Below are positions 27,109 through 35,986 of a stretch of DNA of 64,000 nucleotides, piece by piece. Within the stretch, counting starts at the first letter, position 1, and each line of letters opens with the position of its first letter. Made by a program: the position numbers and the translations under genes. The DNA is from Nocardia colli (lineage in GTDB: Bacteria > Actinomycetota > Actinomycetes > Mycobacteriales > Mycobacteriaceae), in contig NZ_VXLC01000015.1 in NCBI RefSeq assembly GCF_008704205.1, positions 124,001 to 188,000 of the forward strand, written 5' to 3'. A model generated the notes under the pieces. The model was not told where the DNA came from and did not search any database. It saw only the letters and a program-made list of their open reading frames with translations.

Positions 27109-28044
27109 ATGTCTCAGCCTCTCCACTTGACCGGTCGTGCCGGATCGACGACGAATCACGCAGGGCCGCAGCTTTTCTGGAGCCGCGAGAACCTTTCGCC
27201 GCCGGACGCGCAGCTCGCCTTGCCTGCCGATGTCGTGCGGTACTGGAGTGATCGCCATGTCGTGATCACCGGCGGAACCAGCGGCATCGGGTTGGTGGTG
27301 ACCGAGTTGGCGCTGTCGGCGGGTGCCCGGGTGAGTGTGCTCGCGCTCGAAGACACTGGGCTGGAAAGTCTTTCGGCCTTCGCGGAGTCCGAGCCGCGAC
27401 TGGCGGTGTTCGCCGCCGACGTGACGAACAAGGCGCAGGTCGACGCCGCCGTGGCGAAAGCCCGTACTCACCATGGCGATATCGGCGCGGTGATCGCGTG
27501 TGCCGGTATCGCCAGGCCCGACTACTTCGACCGCTTGACCGACACCGATTTCGTCCGGCACATAGCGGTGAATTACTTCGGTGCACTGCACGTTATCCAG
27601 CCGGCACTGCCGGACCTCCGAGCCGGCGGGCGCGGCAGCATCACGGTCATCTCGTCCCTCGCGGCGGTACTGCCGTGCTTCGGCTACGGCGCGTACAGCC
27701 CGAGCAAGTCGGCTGTGCGGACACTCTGTGAGGTGCTGCGCCAAGAGCTCAAACCCCAAGGTGTCACGGTCACCGTGGTGATGCCGCCCGACGTCGACAC
27801 CCCGCAGCTGGCCGCCGAGGCCGCGACGAAACCCGCAGAGTTGCAGGCCTTGAGCTCCTCGGTACCGATCACGGCAACTGCCGTTGCCGAAGCCCTGCTG
27901 ATCGGCGCCGCTCGTGGCCGCGCCTCGGTCGTACCGTCCCGGTCGGGTCGCCTGATGCACTGGCTCTCCGCCGTCGCACCCCGGTTGATGGCCTGGATCA
28001 TGGACCGGACCATCGCCCGAGTCCAACGCCGCGACCCCCACTGA
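27109..28044 (+). CDS. SDR oxidoreductase, 3-ketosphinganine reductase-like
   Basis: A 311-residue protein from ATG 27109; GGAAGGAAG lies 8 bases upstream, better than the GTG at 27100. After a 45-residue lead it has the NAD(P) motif VVITGGTSGIG, the Ser in VISSLAAVLP and the catalytic pair YGAYSPSKSAV. The segment PPDVDTPQLAAEAATKP matches the pattern of 3-ketodihydrosphingosine reductases, with a C-terminal hydrophobic segment (LMHWLSAVAPRLMAWIM). Sphingoid-base reduction is inferred; a general ketone reductase is possible. No synthase for sphingoid bases lies nearby. Confidence 0.75.
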   Translation: MSQPLHLTGRAGSTTNHAGPQLFWSRENLSPPDAQLALPADVVRYWSDRHVVITGGTSGIGLVVTELALSAGARVSVLALEDTGLESLSAFAESEPRLAVFAADVTNKAQVDAAVAKARTHHGDIGAVIACAGIARPDYFDRLTDTDFVRHIAVNYFGALHVIQPALPDLRAGGRGSITVISSLAAVLPCFGYGAYSPSKSAVRTLCEVLRQELKPQGVTVTVVMPPDVDTPQLAAEAATKPAELQALSSSVPITATAVAEALLIGAARGRASVVPSRSGRLMHWLSAVAPRLMAWIMDRTIARVQRRDPH

Positions 28045-28194
28045 TAACCCGAAGCGGCAGCGGCCAGCCGTGTTTCGAGCACGCTGGTCGCTACCGCCGA
28101 TCCGGCCATCGACGGATTCGGGTCACCGCGATCCCGCCCGCCCGAGAACCCAAAACAGTTCGCTCCGACGCCCCCACACTGCTAATTTGCCGCG

Positions 28195-28848
28195 GTGGAT
28201 CTCTTCTCACGCTCATGGACAGCGTTGCGCACGGCCGTCGCCGACCTCGAGGACCAGGACTTCCAACTCCCCTCCGGCTGCACCGGCTGGCTGATCCGAG
28301 ACCTGGTGTGCCACTTGATCATCGACGCACAGGACGTGCTGATCACCCTCGTCACCCCCACCGAAGCAGAACCCACCCGCGACGCGGTCACCTACTGGAA
28401 CGTCGTGGAACCCCCGACCGGCGACGACCCCCTCGACGCACTCATCGTCCGCCTGGCCGCCGCGTACCAGCACCCGGAACTGCTCAAACTCCACCTCGAC
28501 GACCTCGGCGCCGCCGCCGGCCGAGCCGCGCTACTCGCGAACCCCGACACCCGCGTCACCACCCAGGACTACGTGCTCACCACGGCCGACTACCTCGGCG
28601 CCTACGTCATGGAATGGACCCTGCACCACCTCGACCTCATCGCCCACCTCCCCGACGCCGCCGACCCACCCATCGAAACCCTGTCGCACGCCCGCGAGAC
28701 ACTCGAAAAAATCGCCGGCGCACCGTTTCCCGCGTCGATGTCCGACAAGGACGCACTCCTGATCGGCACCGGCCGTCGCCTCCCCACCGACGCGCAACAC
28801 ACCGAATTGGGCGACTTGGCAACCGAACTCCCGTTCGCCCTCGGATAA
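28195..28848 (+). CDS. Maleylpyruvate isomerase-family (mycothiol-dependent) protein
   Basis: A 217-residue protein from GTG. The N-terminal four-helix DinB-like fold reads LPSGCTGWLIRDLVCHLIIDAQDV, with the metal-binding His pattern continued by MEWTLHHLDLIAHLP. These are features of the mycothiol-dependent maleylpyruvate isomerase superfamily; most members have unknown substrates. No gentisate-pathway gene is adjacent, so a thiol-transferase role is only generic. Confidence 0.8.
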   Translation: MDLFSRSWTALRTAVADLEDQDFQLPSGCTGWLIRDLVCHLIIDAQDVLITLVTPTEAEPTRDAVTYWNVVEPPTGDDPLDALIVRLAAAYQHPELLKLHLDDLGAAAGRAALLANPDTRVTTQDYVLTTADYLGAYVMEWTLHHLDLIAHLPDAADPPIETLSHARETLEKIAGAPFPASMSDKDALLIGTGRRLPTDAQHTELGDLATELPFALG

Positions 28849-29144
28849 TCGCGCGCACGCCCGTATTCGATTGAAAGTGCTGCTTAAAGTATGTAAGTAG
28901 GACACCGCTCGGAGTTCACGGTTCGGGAAATTGATTTACCGTAGTCCCGGATCGACCGTTCGAAGGGCCCACATCGGCGTGGTGCTCCTTCGGCATGAAT
29001 TCCATATATCGAAGCGCGGCACGCTACTTCGCCCGGCAAACAGCCCCCAGCGCAGTCCACTCGTCTCGCGGCGAGTGGCTGGGTGATGCGCGTGTCCGTG
29101 TGGCCGACCGACCGAATTCGGTAGTGAGGGTGCAGGTGTCAGTC

Positions 29145-31103
29145 ATGCTTTCGTCCAAGCGGTGTGTGGTCGCCACGATGGTGACCGTCGGGGTTGCCGT
29201 CGGTTCGACTGCCGTCACCGCGCCCGTGCAGGCGGAGCCGACCGGGTGCGCGGTGACGTTCAACCTGTTCATCCCCGGCACCTGGGAGACCGACGAGGAC
29301 GCCGATCCCGCGCAACCCGTCGGCATGCTCGCGCCGATCGCGGAGGCGATCCAACGCCAGCAGGGTCCGCGATCGGAAATCTATTTCACCCCGTACATGG
29401 CCCGCGCGTTCGACAACGGCTACACCTACGCCGACAGCAAGAGCACCGCGCTGACCAACGCCGGCGCGGTGCTGAGGGACTATGGCTCCCGTTGCCCCAC
29501 AACAAGATTCACGATCAACGGCTATAGCCAAGGCGCCGACGCCGCAGGCGACCTCGCCGCCGAGATCGGCAACGACCGCGGCCCGGTTCCCGCCGATCGG
29601 GTCTTGGCCGTCGGCCTGCTCTCCGATCCGGGAGCGGGCACCAAGGGCGAAGCCGCCGTCGGCCCCGGCACCGCGGGCACCGGCATCGCCGATCCGCGAC
29701 CGCAGGGCATGGGCAAGCTCTCCGGCCGGGTCACCTCGATCTGCGACCCGCACGACCTGTACTGCTCGATCCAGAAGAGCAACAACCCCCTGCTCGGTGC
29801 GCTGGGCTCGATCCTCAGCAAGGCCTTCAGCGGCGCACCGCCCGCGGACAACGGCTTCCCGCTGGCCGCAGCCCTGACCTCGGATTTCTCGAAGACCGAC
29901 CTTCCCGGCCTGGCCACCTCCGTCGCCGGCCTGACCTCGAGCCTCGCCGCTCCCGTCGGCATCGACCTCGCGCGAGTCCGGATCAGCGCGAACAAACTGC
30001 TGGACACCATCAACCCGATGGCCGACCTGATCGACTCCGGCGCGGCCAACCCGGCCGCCACCGCCCGCCTGCTCGCCGCCCCGGACGGCACCGCCGAGCA
30101 CCACGCCGGCGAGGTCCTGACCATGGCCGGGAAATCCGACCTGTCGGGTGCCGCGTCGGCGGTGCGCACGATCGCCGACACCTCGACCACACTGCTGGAC
30201 CGCGGGGTCAGCACCGTCCCGTCGGGCTCGCCCAAGGCCCGCTCGCTGCGCGCCGCCGCGCACGCCGCCCGCGACCGCACGGCACCGCTGGCCTCCACAC
30301 CGCCCGACATCCTGGGCTCGTCGACGCGGGTCCTGTCCCTGCTCAAGCCGAGCGTGCTGGTCGATCAGGCACTCGACGTCGCCGCCGACGTCACCACGTT
30401 CGACTTCCCCGGCATTCTCGGCAACCTCACGCTGCTGCCGCAGAAGATCGTCGCGATGGACGCCGCGGGCGCCCACCAGGTCGCCGGCGAGCTGAACAAC
30501 CAACTGCAACCCCTGGTCGAACTCGTGGGAAGCGTTGACCTGAACTGGATTTCGCAGATCTTGGCGATCATTCCGGACACGCAGGGCTTCGCCGGGGTCG
30601 CCGCGAAGGTGACCTCGATCCTGTCCGGCGCCGACATCCCGCGGCTGGCGAACATCGTCGCCCGGATCCAAGACGTCGCCTGGTCGGTGCTCGCGAAGGT
30701 AGTCCCGCCGCCCGGCCAGGCCCCGGATCTGGTCGGCGCGGGCGCCGCGCTGTCCGGCCTGTTGCCGATCGGCGCCGACCTGGCGTCGGTGGCGTTCGAC
30801 CTGTTCAGCGGCAAGGCGCAGGCGGCCCCGCCCGAGGTGCTCGGCAAGCGCGCCCCCGCGCCGGCCCACACGGTCGCTCAGCAGGACATCGCCCTCGACG
30901 ACCTGACCGCCCCGCTCAGCCAGATGACCACCTTCCACGACATCAACCTGGTGAACCTCGTCGTCGACGGGCTGAGCGCCGCGAACTTCGTCGCCTCGGG
31001 TGTACACGCCAACTACGGATCCCTGGTCGTGGACGGCTCCGGCCGCAATGCTGTGCAATGGCTCGGCGATTGGATGAACCAGCGGATCGGATACGTCAAA
31101 TAA
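29145..31103 (+). CDS. Secreted cutinase-like esterase with long C-terminal extension
   Basis: A 652-residue protein from ATG 29145 with a Sec signal peptide (VATMVTVGVAVGSTAVTAPVQA, cleavage likely before EPTGC). Residues 32-240 are a cutinase/Culp domain: nucleophile INGYSQGAD (Ser 128), acid and disulfide region SICDPHDLYC, and the conserved Cys pair. About 400 further residues follow, Ala/Leu/Asp-rich and helical with no family I can name, ending in a strand-like segment (HANYGSLVVDGSGRNAVQW). Cutinase-like proteins of mycolate bacteria are usually 200-350 residues, so the extension is unusual; a cell-wall attachment or lipid-binding role is possible. Confidence 0.85.
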   Translation: MLSSKRCVVATMVTVGVAVGSTAVTAPVQAEPTGCAVTFNLFIPGTWETDEDADPAQPVGMLAPIAEAIQRQQGPRSEIYFTPYMARAFDNGYTYADSKSTALTNAGAVLRDYGSRCPTTRFTINGYSQGADAAGDLAAEIGNDRGPVPADRVLAVGLLSDPGAGTKGEAAVGPGTAGTGIADPRPQGMGKLSGRVTSICDPHDLYCSIQKSNNPLLGALGSILSKAFSGAPPADNGFPLAAALTSDFSKTDLPGLATSVAGLTSSLAAPVGIDLARVRISANKLLDTINPMADLIDSGAANPAATARLLAAPDGTAEHHAGEVLTMAGKSDLSGAASAVRTIADTSTTLLDRGVSTVPSGSPKARSLRAAAHAARDRTAPLASTPPDILGSSTRVLSLLKPSVLVDQALDVAADVTTFDFPGILGNLTLLPQKIVAMDAAGAHQVAGELNNQLQPLVELVGSVDLNWISQILAIIPDTQGFAGVAAKVTSILSGADIPRLANIVARIQDVAWSVLAKVVPPPGQAPDLVGAGAALSGLLPIGADLASVAFDLFSGKAQAAPPEVLGKRAPAPAHTVAQQDIALDDLTAPLSQMTTFHDINLVNLVVDGLSAANFVASGVHANYGSLVVDGSGRNAVQWLGDWMNQRIGYVK

Positions 31104-31159
31104 GCGCCGCGGCAGTGCCATGATGAGGTGAAACCTGTCGGTCTCGGGAAGGTGACGAC

Positions 31160-31813
31160 GTGGCGGAGCCGTCGAGTAATGATCCGTTCGGTGGTCGGCA
31201 ACCGACCAGTCATGAGCGGATGACGGGGCTGCCCTGGGACGCGTCGTACCAGGACGGGCCCGCGCCTTGGGACGTCGGTGGGCCGCAGCCCGCGGTAGTG
31301 CGGATCGCAGCGGAAGACGGATTCGCCGGTGCCGTACTGGATGTCGGATGCGGGTCCGGTGAGAACGCGCTTTATGTTGCCTCGCTGGGTTTTTCGGTGC
31401 TCGGTGTCGACGTGGCGGAGACGGCGCTGGCGATCGGGCGGGAGAACGCCGTCGAGCGGGGGATCGAGGTCGAGTTCGCGGTGGCCGACGCGTTTCACCT
31501 GGAGCTCCTAGGGCGCAAGTTCGGGACCTTGCTGGACTGCGGGATGTTCCACACCTGCGGCAGCGACGAGCGGCCGGGTTATGTGGCGAGTCTCGCCGCG
31601 GCGATCGAGCCGGGCGGCACGCTGTATGTGTTGTGCTTCAGCGACATCGGACCCGATACCGGCCCGCATCCCGTCGGCCGGGACGAGCTCGTCGGGGTGT
31701 TCGAGGCCAGTGCCAAGTGGAATGTCGTTGCCATAGAACCGGATCGGGTGCTGACCAGGTTTCATGGCGATGACGGTGCACCGGCTTGGTTCGCGACGGT
31801 CAAGCGGATCTAG
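31160..31813 (+). CDS. Class I SAM-dependent methyltransferase
   Basis: A 217-residue protein from GTG. Motif I is VLDVGCGSGENALYVA near residue 62, followed by VLGVDVAETAL (motif II acidic residue), and LDCGMFHTC and GGTLYVLCFSD as later strands. The opening WDASYQDGPAPWDVGGPQP is typical of a group of small-molecule (thiopurine or tellurite-type) methyltransferases. It ends 1 base before the convergent MocR stop. The substrate is unknown. Confidence 0.85.
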   Translation: MAEPSSNDPFGGRQPTSHERMTGLPWDASYQDGPAPWDVGGPQPAVVRIAAEDGFAGAVLDVGCGSGENALYVASLGFSVLGVDVAETALAIGRENAVERGIEVEFAVADAFHLELLGRKFGTLLDCGMFHTCGSDERPGYVASLAAAIEPGGTLYVLCFSDIGPDTGPHPVGRDELVGVFEASAKWNVVAIEPDRVLTRFHGDDGAPAWFATVKRI

Positions 31814-31814
31814 C

Positions 31815-33146
31815 TCAGCGGTAGGTGTATTCGTCGACGACTCGCTTGACCGTGCCCAGTGCTGCACGCAGGGTGTCGAGGTCCGTGGAGCCGAGCGCCA
31901 GCCGGACCGCATGCGGGACGTTGGCCGACGTGGCGAACGGTTCCGCGGTGGACACGGAAATACGTTCGCGCATAAGCGCTGCCGCAATCTGATCGGCTCG
32001 CACCTCCTCGGCCAGCGGGAGCCAGAGGAAATACGACGACGGATGGCCGATGTAGGACAGGCCGGTGAGAACGTCGCGCGCAATAACCTGCCGGGCTTTC
32101 GCGTCGTCGCGCTTCTGCTCCTCCATGCGCGCGACGGTGCCGTCCTCGATCCACCGGCACGCTATCGCCGTCATCACCGCGGGGGTGTTCCAGGTGGTCG
32201 CGCGGATCGCCCGCTCGATGGCCGGCACCGAAGCGGTTGGGGCCGCGACGAATCCGAACCGCAATCCGGTCGCGACATTCTTGGAGAGACCGGAGACATA
32301 GACGGTCCGTTCCGGCGCGAGCGAGGCCAGCGGCTGCGGTGCTTGCTCGATCAGGAAGGCGTACGCGGCGTCCTCGATGATGAGCAGGTCGTATCGGCGC
32401 GCGATGTCGACGAACCGCGCACGATGGTCCGCCGTCGTGACCGAACCCAGCGGGTTGTGCATCGTCGGCATCGCATAGACGGCGCGCACCCGCCTCGTCG
32501 CGCACAGCTGCTCGAAGCCGTCCAGATCGGACACATTGCCCGACAACGGAATTGGTGCCAGCTCCAAGTGGAGCGCGTTGGCGAGCACCTTGAACCCCGG
32601 ATAGGTCAAAGCATCCGCCGCGACAACATCCCCCGGCCGCAGCATCGCCATGGCCGTCGCGGCCAGTCCATGCTGAGCGCCACTGACGATCAGCACTTGA
32701 TCGCCGCCGACCGGCAACCCGAGCTGCGTCAACTGGCGAGCAACCGTGTCCCGCTCGTGCGCACGCCCACCATGCGGCTGATAACGCAACAGGGCTTCCA
32801 CATCACCGGACGACGCGAGCTGACGCAACGCCTGACGCAGCATCTCGGCCTGGCCGGGCAGCGCCGGGTAGTTGAAGCTCAGATCCACCGTGTCGGCCGG
32901 GGTCGCGACCTGGTCGATGCCATAACTGGGCGGCACCGCCATCTCCCGGACGAAGGTGCCGCGCCCAGGCTCCCCGCTCACCAATCCCATGGCCTCGAGC
33001 TCCGCATAGACCCGCGATGCCGTCACCAAAGCCATTCCCTCGGCGGCCGCCAGCCGGCGATGCGTCGGCAGCCGAGTCCCCGACGGCAATCGCCCCGACC
33101 GGATGTCGGCCGCAAGCGCATCCACCACACTTTTGTATCTAGACAC
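31815..33146 (-). CDS. MocR-type GntR/aminotransferase regulator
   Basis: A 443-residue protein. Residues 1-75 are a GntR winged helix (YKSVVDALAADIRSGRLPSGTRLPTHRRLAA). Residues 110-440 are a class I aminotransferase fold with the PLP lysine in SGLSKNVATGLR and the LIIEDAAYAFL aspartate. It is divergent from the DJ-1/PfpI gene, and repeated ATTGTAT motifs lie between the two starts, so it probably regulates that gene and itself, using PLP or a PLP adduct as signal, as MocR proteins do. Confidence 0.88.
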   Translation of the reverse strand: MSRYKSVVDALAADIRSGRLPSGTRLPTHRRLAAAEGMALVTASRVYAELEAMGLVSGEPGRGTFVREMAVPPSYGIDQVATPADTVDLSFNYPALPGQAEMLRQALRQLASSGDVEALLRYQPHGGRAHERDTVARQLTQLGLPVGGDQVLIVSGAQHGLAATAMAMLRPGDVVAADALTYPGFKVLANALHLELAPIPLSGNVSDLDGFEQLCATRRVRAVYAMPTMHNPLGSVTTADHRARFVDIARRYDLLIIEDAAYAFLIEQAPQPLASLAPERTVYVSGLSKNVATGLRFGFVAAPTASVPAIERAIRATTWNTPAVMTAIACRWIEDGTVARMEEQKRDDAKARQVIARDVLTGLSYIGHPSSYFLWLPLAEEVRADQIAAALMRERISVSTAEPFATSANVPHAVRLALGSTDLDTLRAALGTVKRVVDEYTYR

Positions 33147-33151
33147 CCGCC

Positions 33152-33200
33152 GATTGTATGCATGACAATTTCTTGATTGTATTGAACGGACCGCAATACA
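33152..33200. promoter_or_regulatory. Direct and inverted repeats in the MocR/DJ-1 divergent promoter
   Basis: GATTGTAT occurs at 33152-33159 and 33175-33182, 23 bases apart. TGTATTG (33178-33184) and CAATACA (33194-33200) form an inverted repeat overlapping the second copy. MocR proteins are known to bind spaced direct repeats, so these are likely the operator half-sites. Confidence 0.55.
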
Positions 33201-33232
33201 GTGCGTGGCAACATCTTTGAAAGGACGCCGCC

Positions 33233-33850
33233 ATGCATATCGCCATCCTGACCTTCGAGGGCTACAACGAACTCGACTCCCTCATCGCCCTCGGCGTCCT
33301 CAACCGGATCAAGAAGCCGGACTGGCGCGTCACCATCGCCAGCCCTGCGCATCGAGTCCGTTCGATGAACGGGGTCGTCATCGAATCGATGGCCACCTTG
33401 GAAGAAGCCAGTGCCGCCGACGCGGTCCTCGTCGGCAGTGGCAGCCAAACCCGCGAAGTCGTCGCCGACCCGGCCCTGATGGCGCGCCTGCGGCTCGACC
33501 CGTCCCGCCAGCTCCTCGCCGGACAATGTTCCGGCACATTGGTTTTGGCCAAACTCGGCCTGCTCGACGGTGTTCCCGCCTGCACCGACCTGACCACCAA
33601 GCCCTGGGTCCAGGCGGCCGGCGTCGACGTCCTCAACCAGCCGCTCTTCGCCAAGGGCAACATCGCCACCGCCGGCGGCTGCCTCGCATCCCCCTACCTC
33701 GCCGCTTGGATGATCGCGCGCCTGGAGAGTGTCGAGGCTGCCGAAGAAGCGCTGTATTACGTTGCGCCAGTGGGCGAAAAGGAAGCCTACGTAGCGAACG
33801 CCATGCGTAACCTCACCCCGTATCTGCACCCGGAACCCGCCACCGTATAG
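33233..33850 (+). CDS. DJ-1/PfpI family protein (glutamine amidotransferase-like)
   Basis: A 205-residue protein with the DJ-1 opening HIAILTFEGYNELDSL, a Glu near the active site (IESMATLEEA), the nucleophile elbow AGQCSGTLV (Cys 99) and the following GGCLASPYLAAW segment. Family members act as isonitrile hydratases, glyoxalases or chaperones. The closest layout is the small InhA/isonitrile-hydratase-like group. It is divergent from the MocR regulator. Substrate unknown. Confidence 0.85.
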   Translation: MHIAILTFEGYNELDSLIALGVLNRIKKPDWRVTIASPAHRVRSMNGVVIESMATLEEASAADAVLVGSGSQTREVVADPALMARLRLDPSRQLLAGQCSGTLVLAKLGLLDGVPACTDLTTKPWVQAAGVDVLNQPLFAKGNIATAGGCLASPYLAAWMIARLESVEAAEEALYYVAPVGEKEAYVANAMRNLTPYLHPEPATV

Positions 33851-34069
33851 ACCTCTGCCTCGCGCCCATCTGTGATCGGCGGTCGATCAGCACACTCTGA
33901 ATGGACCGGGTCGGCCGTTTGTGTGTTATCCCAACTTCGGCTCGGTCCAACTGAATCGAGACCCTCGCGGTACCGCTCGGTTTACAGTGGATCGACGGTC
34001 CAGCACGAGATGTCGGGGGCGCTCGAGCCTCGCCGGTGGGTTCTCGTCGGGAATCTATGGAGGTCTAGC

Positions 34070-35056
34070 ATGGGCGTCGCGGTCAGAGCCGAAGGTGTCA
34101 CCAAATCCTTTGGCTCGCAACGAATCTGGCAGGATGTATCGCTGACGCTGCCCTACGGTGAGGTCAGCGCGCTGCTCGGCCCGTCGGGTACCGGCAAATC
34201 GGTCTTCCTGAAGTCATTGATCGGTCTGCTCCGTCCCGAACGCGGCTCGATCTATATCGGCGACACCGATATCACCACCTGCTCCAACAAGGAGCTGTAC
34301 GAGATCCGCAAACTCTTCGGCGTGCTGTTCCAGGACGGCGCGCTGTTCGGTTCGATGACCCTCTACGACAACGTCGCCTTTCCGTTGCGTGAGCACACGA
34401 AGAAGTCGGAGTCGCAGATCAAGCAGATCGTCATGGAAAAGCTGGAGCTCACCGGCCTGCTCGGCGACGAGGGCAAACTACCCGGCGAAATCTCCGGCGG
34501 TATGCGCAAACGCGCCGGCCTCGCCCGCGCGCTCGTGCTGGACCCGCAGATCATCCTCGTCGACGAGCCGGACTCCGGCCTGGACCCGGTCCGCACCTCC
34601 TATCTGAGCCAGTTGCTGATCGATATCAACGCGCAGATCGACGCCACTATCCTGATCGTCACGCACAACATCAATCTCGCCCGCACCGTCCCCGACAACA
34701 TCGGCATGCTGTTCCGCCGCCAACTCGTCATGTTCGGCCCCCGCGAGGTCCTGCTCACCTCCGACGAACCCGTCGTCAAACAATTCCTCAACGGCCGCAT
34801 GCAAGGCCCCATCGGCATGTCCGAGGAAAAAGACGAAGCCCAAATGGCCCGCGAACAAGCAATGTTCGATGCCGGCCACCACCACGGCGGCGCCGAAGAA
34901 GTAGAAGGCATCATCCCCCAAATGGAAGCCCAACCGGGAATGCCCGTCCGTCAAGCAGTACTGCGCCGCAAGGACCGCGTCCGCGAAATCATGCACACCC
35001 TCCCGCACGCCGCCCAAGCCGCAATCCGTGACTCACTCGACCGAAAGAGCAACTGA
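34070..35056 (+). CDS. Mce-type ABC transporter ATPase (MceG/MkL-like)
   Basis: A 328-residue protein from ATG 34070, where GGAGG sits 7 bases upstream; the longer open frame before it looks non-coding. Walker A is GPSGTGKS, the signature ISGGMRKRAGLARAL is that of Mce/MkL ATPases, Walker B is IILVDEPDSGLDPV, and the switch His is in VTHNINLA. The C-terminal tail (residues 245-328, ending RREIM-like helices) matches the extra helix that stabilises MceG. It powers lipid or sterol import by Mce complexes. No Mce or YrbE genes are next to it, so it acts in trans, as MceG does in mycobacteria. Confidence 0.9.
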   Translation: MGVAVRAEGVTKSFGSQRIWQDVSLTLPYGEVSALLGPSGTGKSVFLKSLIGLLRPERGSIYIGDTDITTCSNKELYEIRKLFGVLFQDGALFGSMTLYDNVAFPLREHTKKSESQIKQIVMEKLELTGLLGDEGKLPGEISGGMRKRAGLARALVLDPQIILVDEPDSGLDPVRTSYLSQLLIDINAQIDATILIVTHNINLARTVPDNIGMLFRRQLVMFGPREVLLTSDEPVVKQFLNGRMQGPIGMSEEKDEAQMAREQAMFDAGHHHGGAEEVEGIIPQMEAQPGMPVRQAVLRRKDRVREIMHTLPHAAQAAIRDSLDRKSN

Positions 35057-35060
35057 CCCA

Positions 35061-35936
35061 TCAGTTTCCGGGTTTGGTGAATTCTTCGATCAGTACGGGA
35101 TATTGCTCGCCGCCGTGTCCGGCGGCGATCGCGCGGTCGGCGATCGCCTTGAACAGCTTCGGTAGCTCGGCGTTCACGCCGACCGCTTCGCTTTCCTCGA
35201 TCAGGTGCGTCATCGCCCGCACGTCTGTCTCCAGCGCCGACACCTCGGCGGGGTAGGCGCCGTTGTCGATCTGTTCGGCATAACCGGGTAGCCAGTCCGC
35301 CACGCCGGCGGCCATTTGCCGGGCGAACGGTGCGAACGTAGCGGCGTCGACGCCGGCCGTTTTCAGCATGGCGGTGCCTTGCAGCCACGCGTTCAGGACG
35401 CTCCACATCATGGCCAGACCGGCCACGTCGTACAGCGATGCCAGCCCGTGGTCCGCGCCGAGGTAGGAGACGGTGCCGAGTGCCTGAAGCGTCGACTCGT
35501 GCGTGTCGAAAACCGACTGCGGACCGCTGTGCAGAATTATCGCGTCGGCGGTCCCGATCGCCGGGGGAACGGCCATGATCGCGCCGTCGAGGTAGCGCAC
35601 GCCGTGCTCCTCGGCCCATCGCGCCGCGGATCGGGCCTGGGCCGAATCGCCCGACGTGAGGTTGAGCAAGGTCGTACCACCCAGCTCGATATCGCTCGTG
35701 TCGAGCAGTTCGCGCACGGCCTGATAGTCGGTGAGGCAGATGATCGTCAGGGGGCTCGCCCCGAGCGCGTCGTCGAGCGTCGGAGCCAGTCGCGCGCCCG
35801 CGCTCACCACCTGATCGGCCTTGGCGGGCGTGCGATTCCACACGGTTGTCGGATGCCCAGCCTTCAGGAACGCGCTGGCCAGCGACTGACCCATGAGTCC
35901 GAGTCCGATGATTGTCACGGAGGTTTCGTTGTTCAT
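35061..35936 (-). CDS. Imine reductase-like NAD(P)-dependent oxidoreductase
   Basis: A 291-residue protein. The N-terminal Rossmann motif is VTIIGLGLMGQSLASAFLKAGH with VWNRTPAKA selecting NADPH. The C-terminal domain is all-helical with LYDVAGLAMMWSVLNAWLQG, as in imine reductases and beta-hydroxyacid dehydrogenases. The usual Lys of the beta-hydroxyacid dehydrogenases is not apparent at the expected place, which favours an imine-reductase-type enzyme. It starts right at the predicted transcription start of a MerR-type promoter and is divergent from that MerR gene. Confidence 0.82.
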   Translation of the reverse strand: MNNETSVTIIGLGLMGQSLASAFLKAGHPTTVWNRTPAKADQVVSAGARLAPTLDDALGASPLTIICLTDYQAVRELLDTSDIELGGTTLLNLTSGDSAQARSAARWAEEHGVRYLDGAIMAVPPAIGTADAIILHSGPQSVFDTHESTLQALGTVSYLGADHGLASLYDVAGLAMMWSVLNAWLQGTAMLKTAGVDAATFAPFARQMAAGVADWLPGYAEQIDNGAYPAEVSALETDVRAMTHLIEESEAVGVNAELPKLFKAIADRAIAAGHGGEQYPVLIEEFTKPGN

Positions 35937-35942
35937 GGCAGC

Positions 35943-35974
35943 ATCATGAACGTTGATACCGGTGTGAAGGTCAA
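35943..35974 (-). promoter_or_regulatory. MerR-type promoter with 20-bp spacer and dyad operator
   Basis: On the minus strand TTGACC (35969-35974) and CATGAT (35943-35948) are separated by 20 bases, the long spacing of MerR-activated promoters. The spacer is occupied by an imperfect 22-bp dyad at 35950-35971 with the centre ACACCGGTAT. The start codon of the imine reductase gene (35936) is 6 bases past the -10 box, so its transcript is probably leaderless. Confidence 0.7.
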
Positions 35975-35986
35975 GTGAGGTTTTCG

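Noticed and set aside
28849..29144. The open frame from 28995 as the true N-terminus of the cutinase
   Set aside because: It would put 50 Arg/Ser-rich residues before a clear signal peptide; the start at 29145 (or GTG 29136) gives a normal exported protein.
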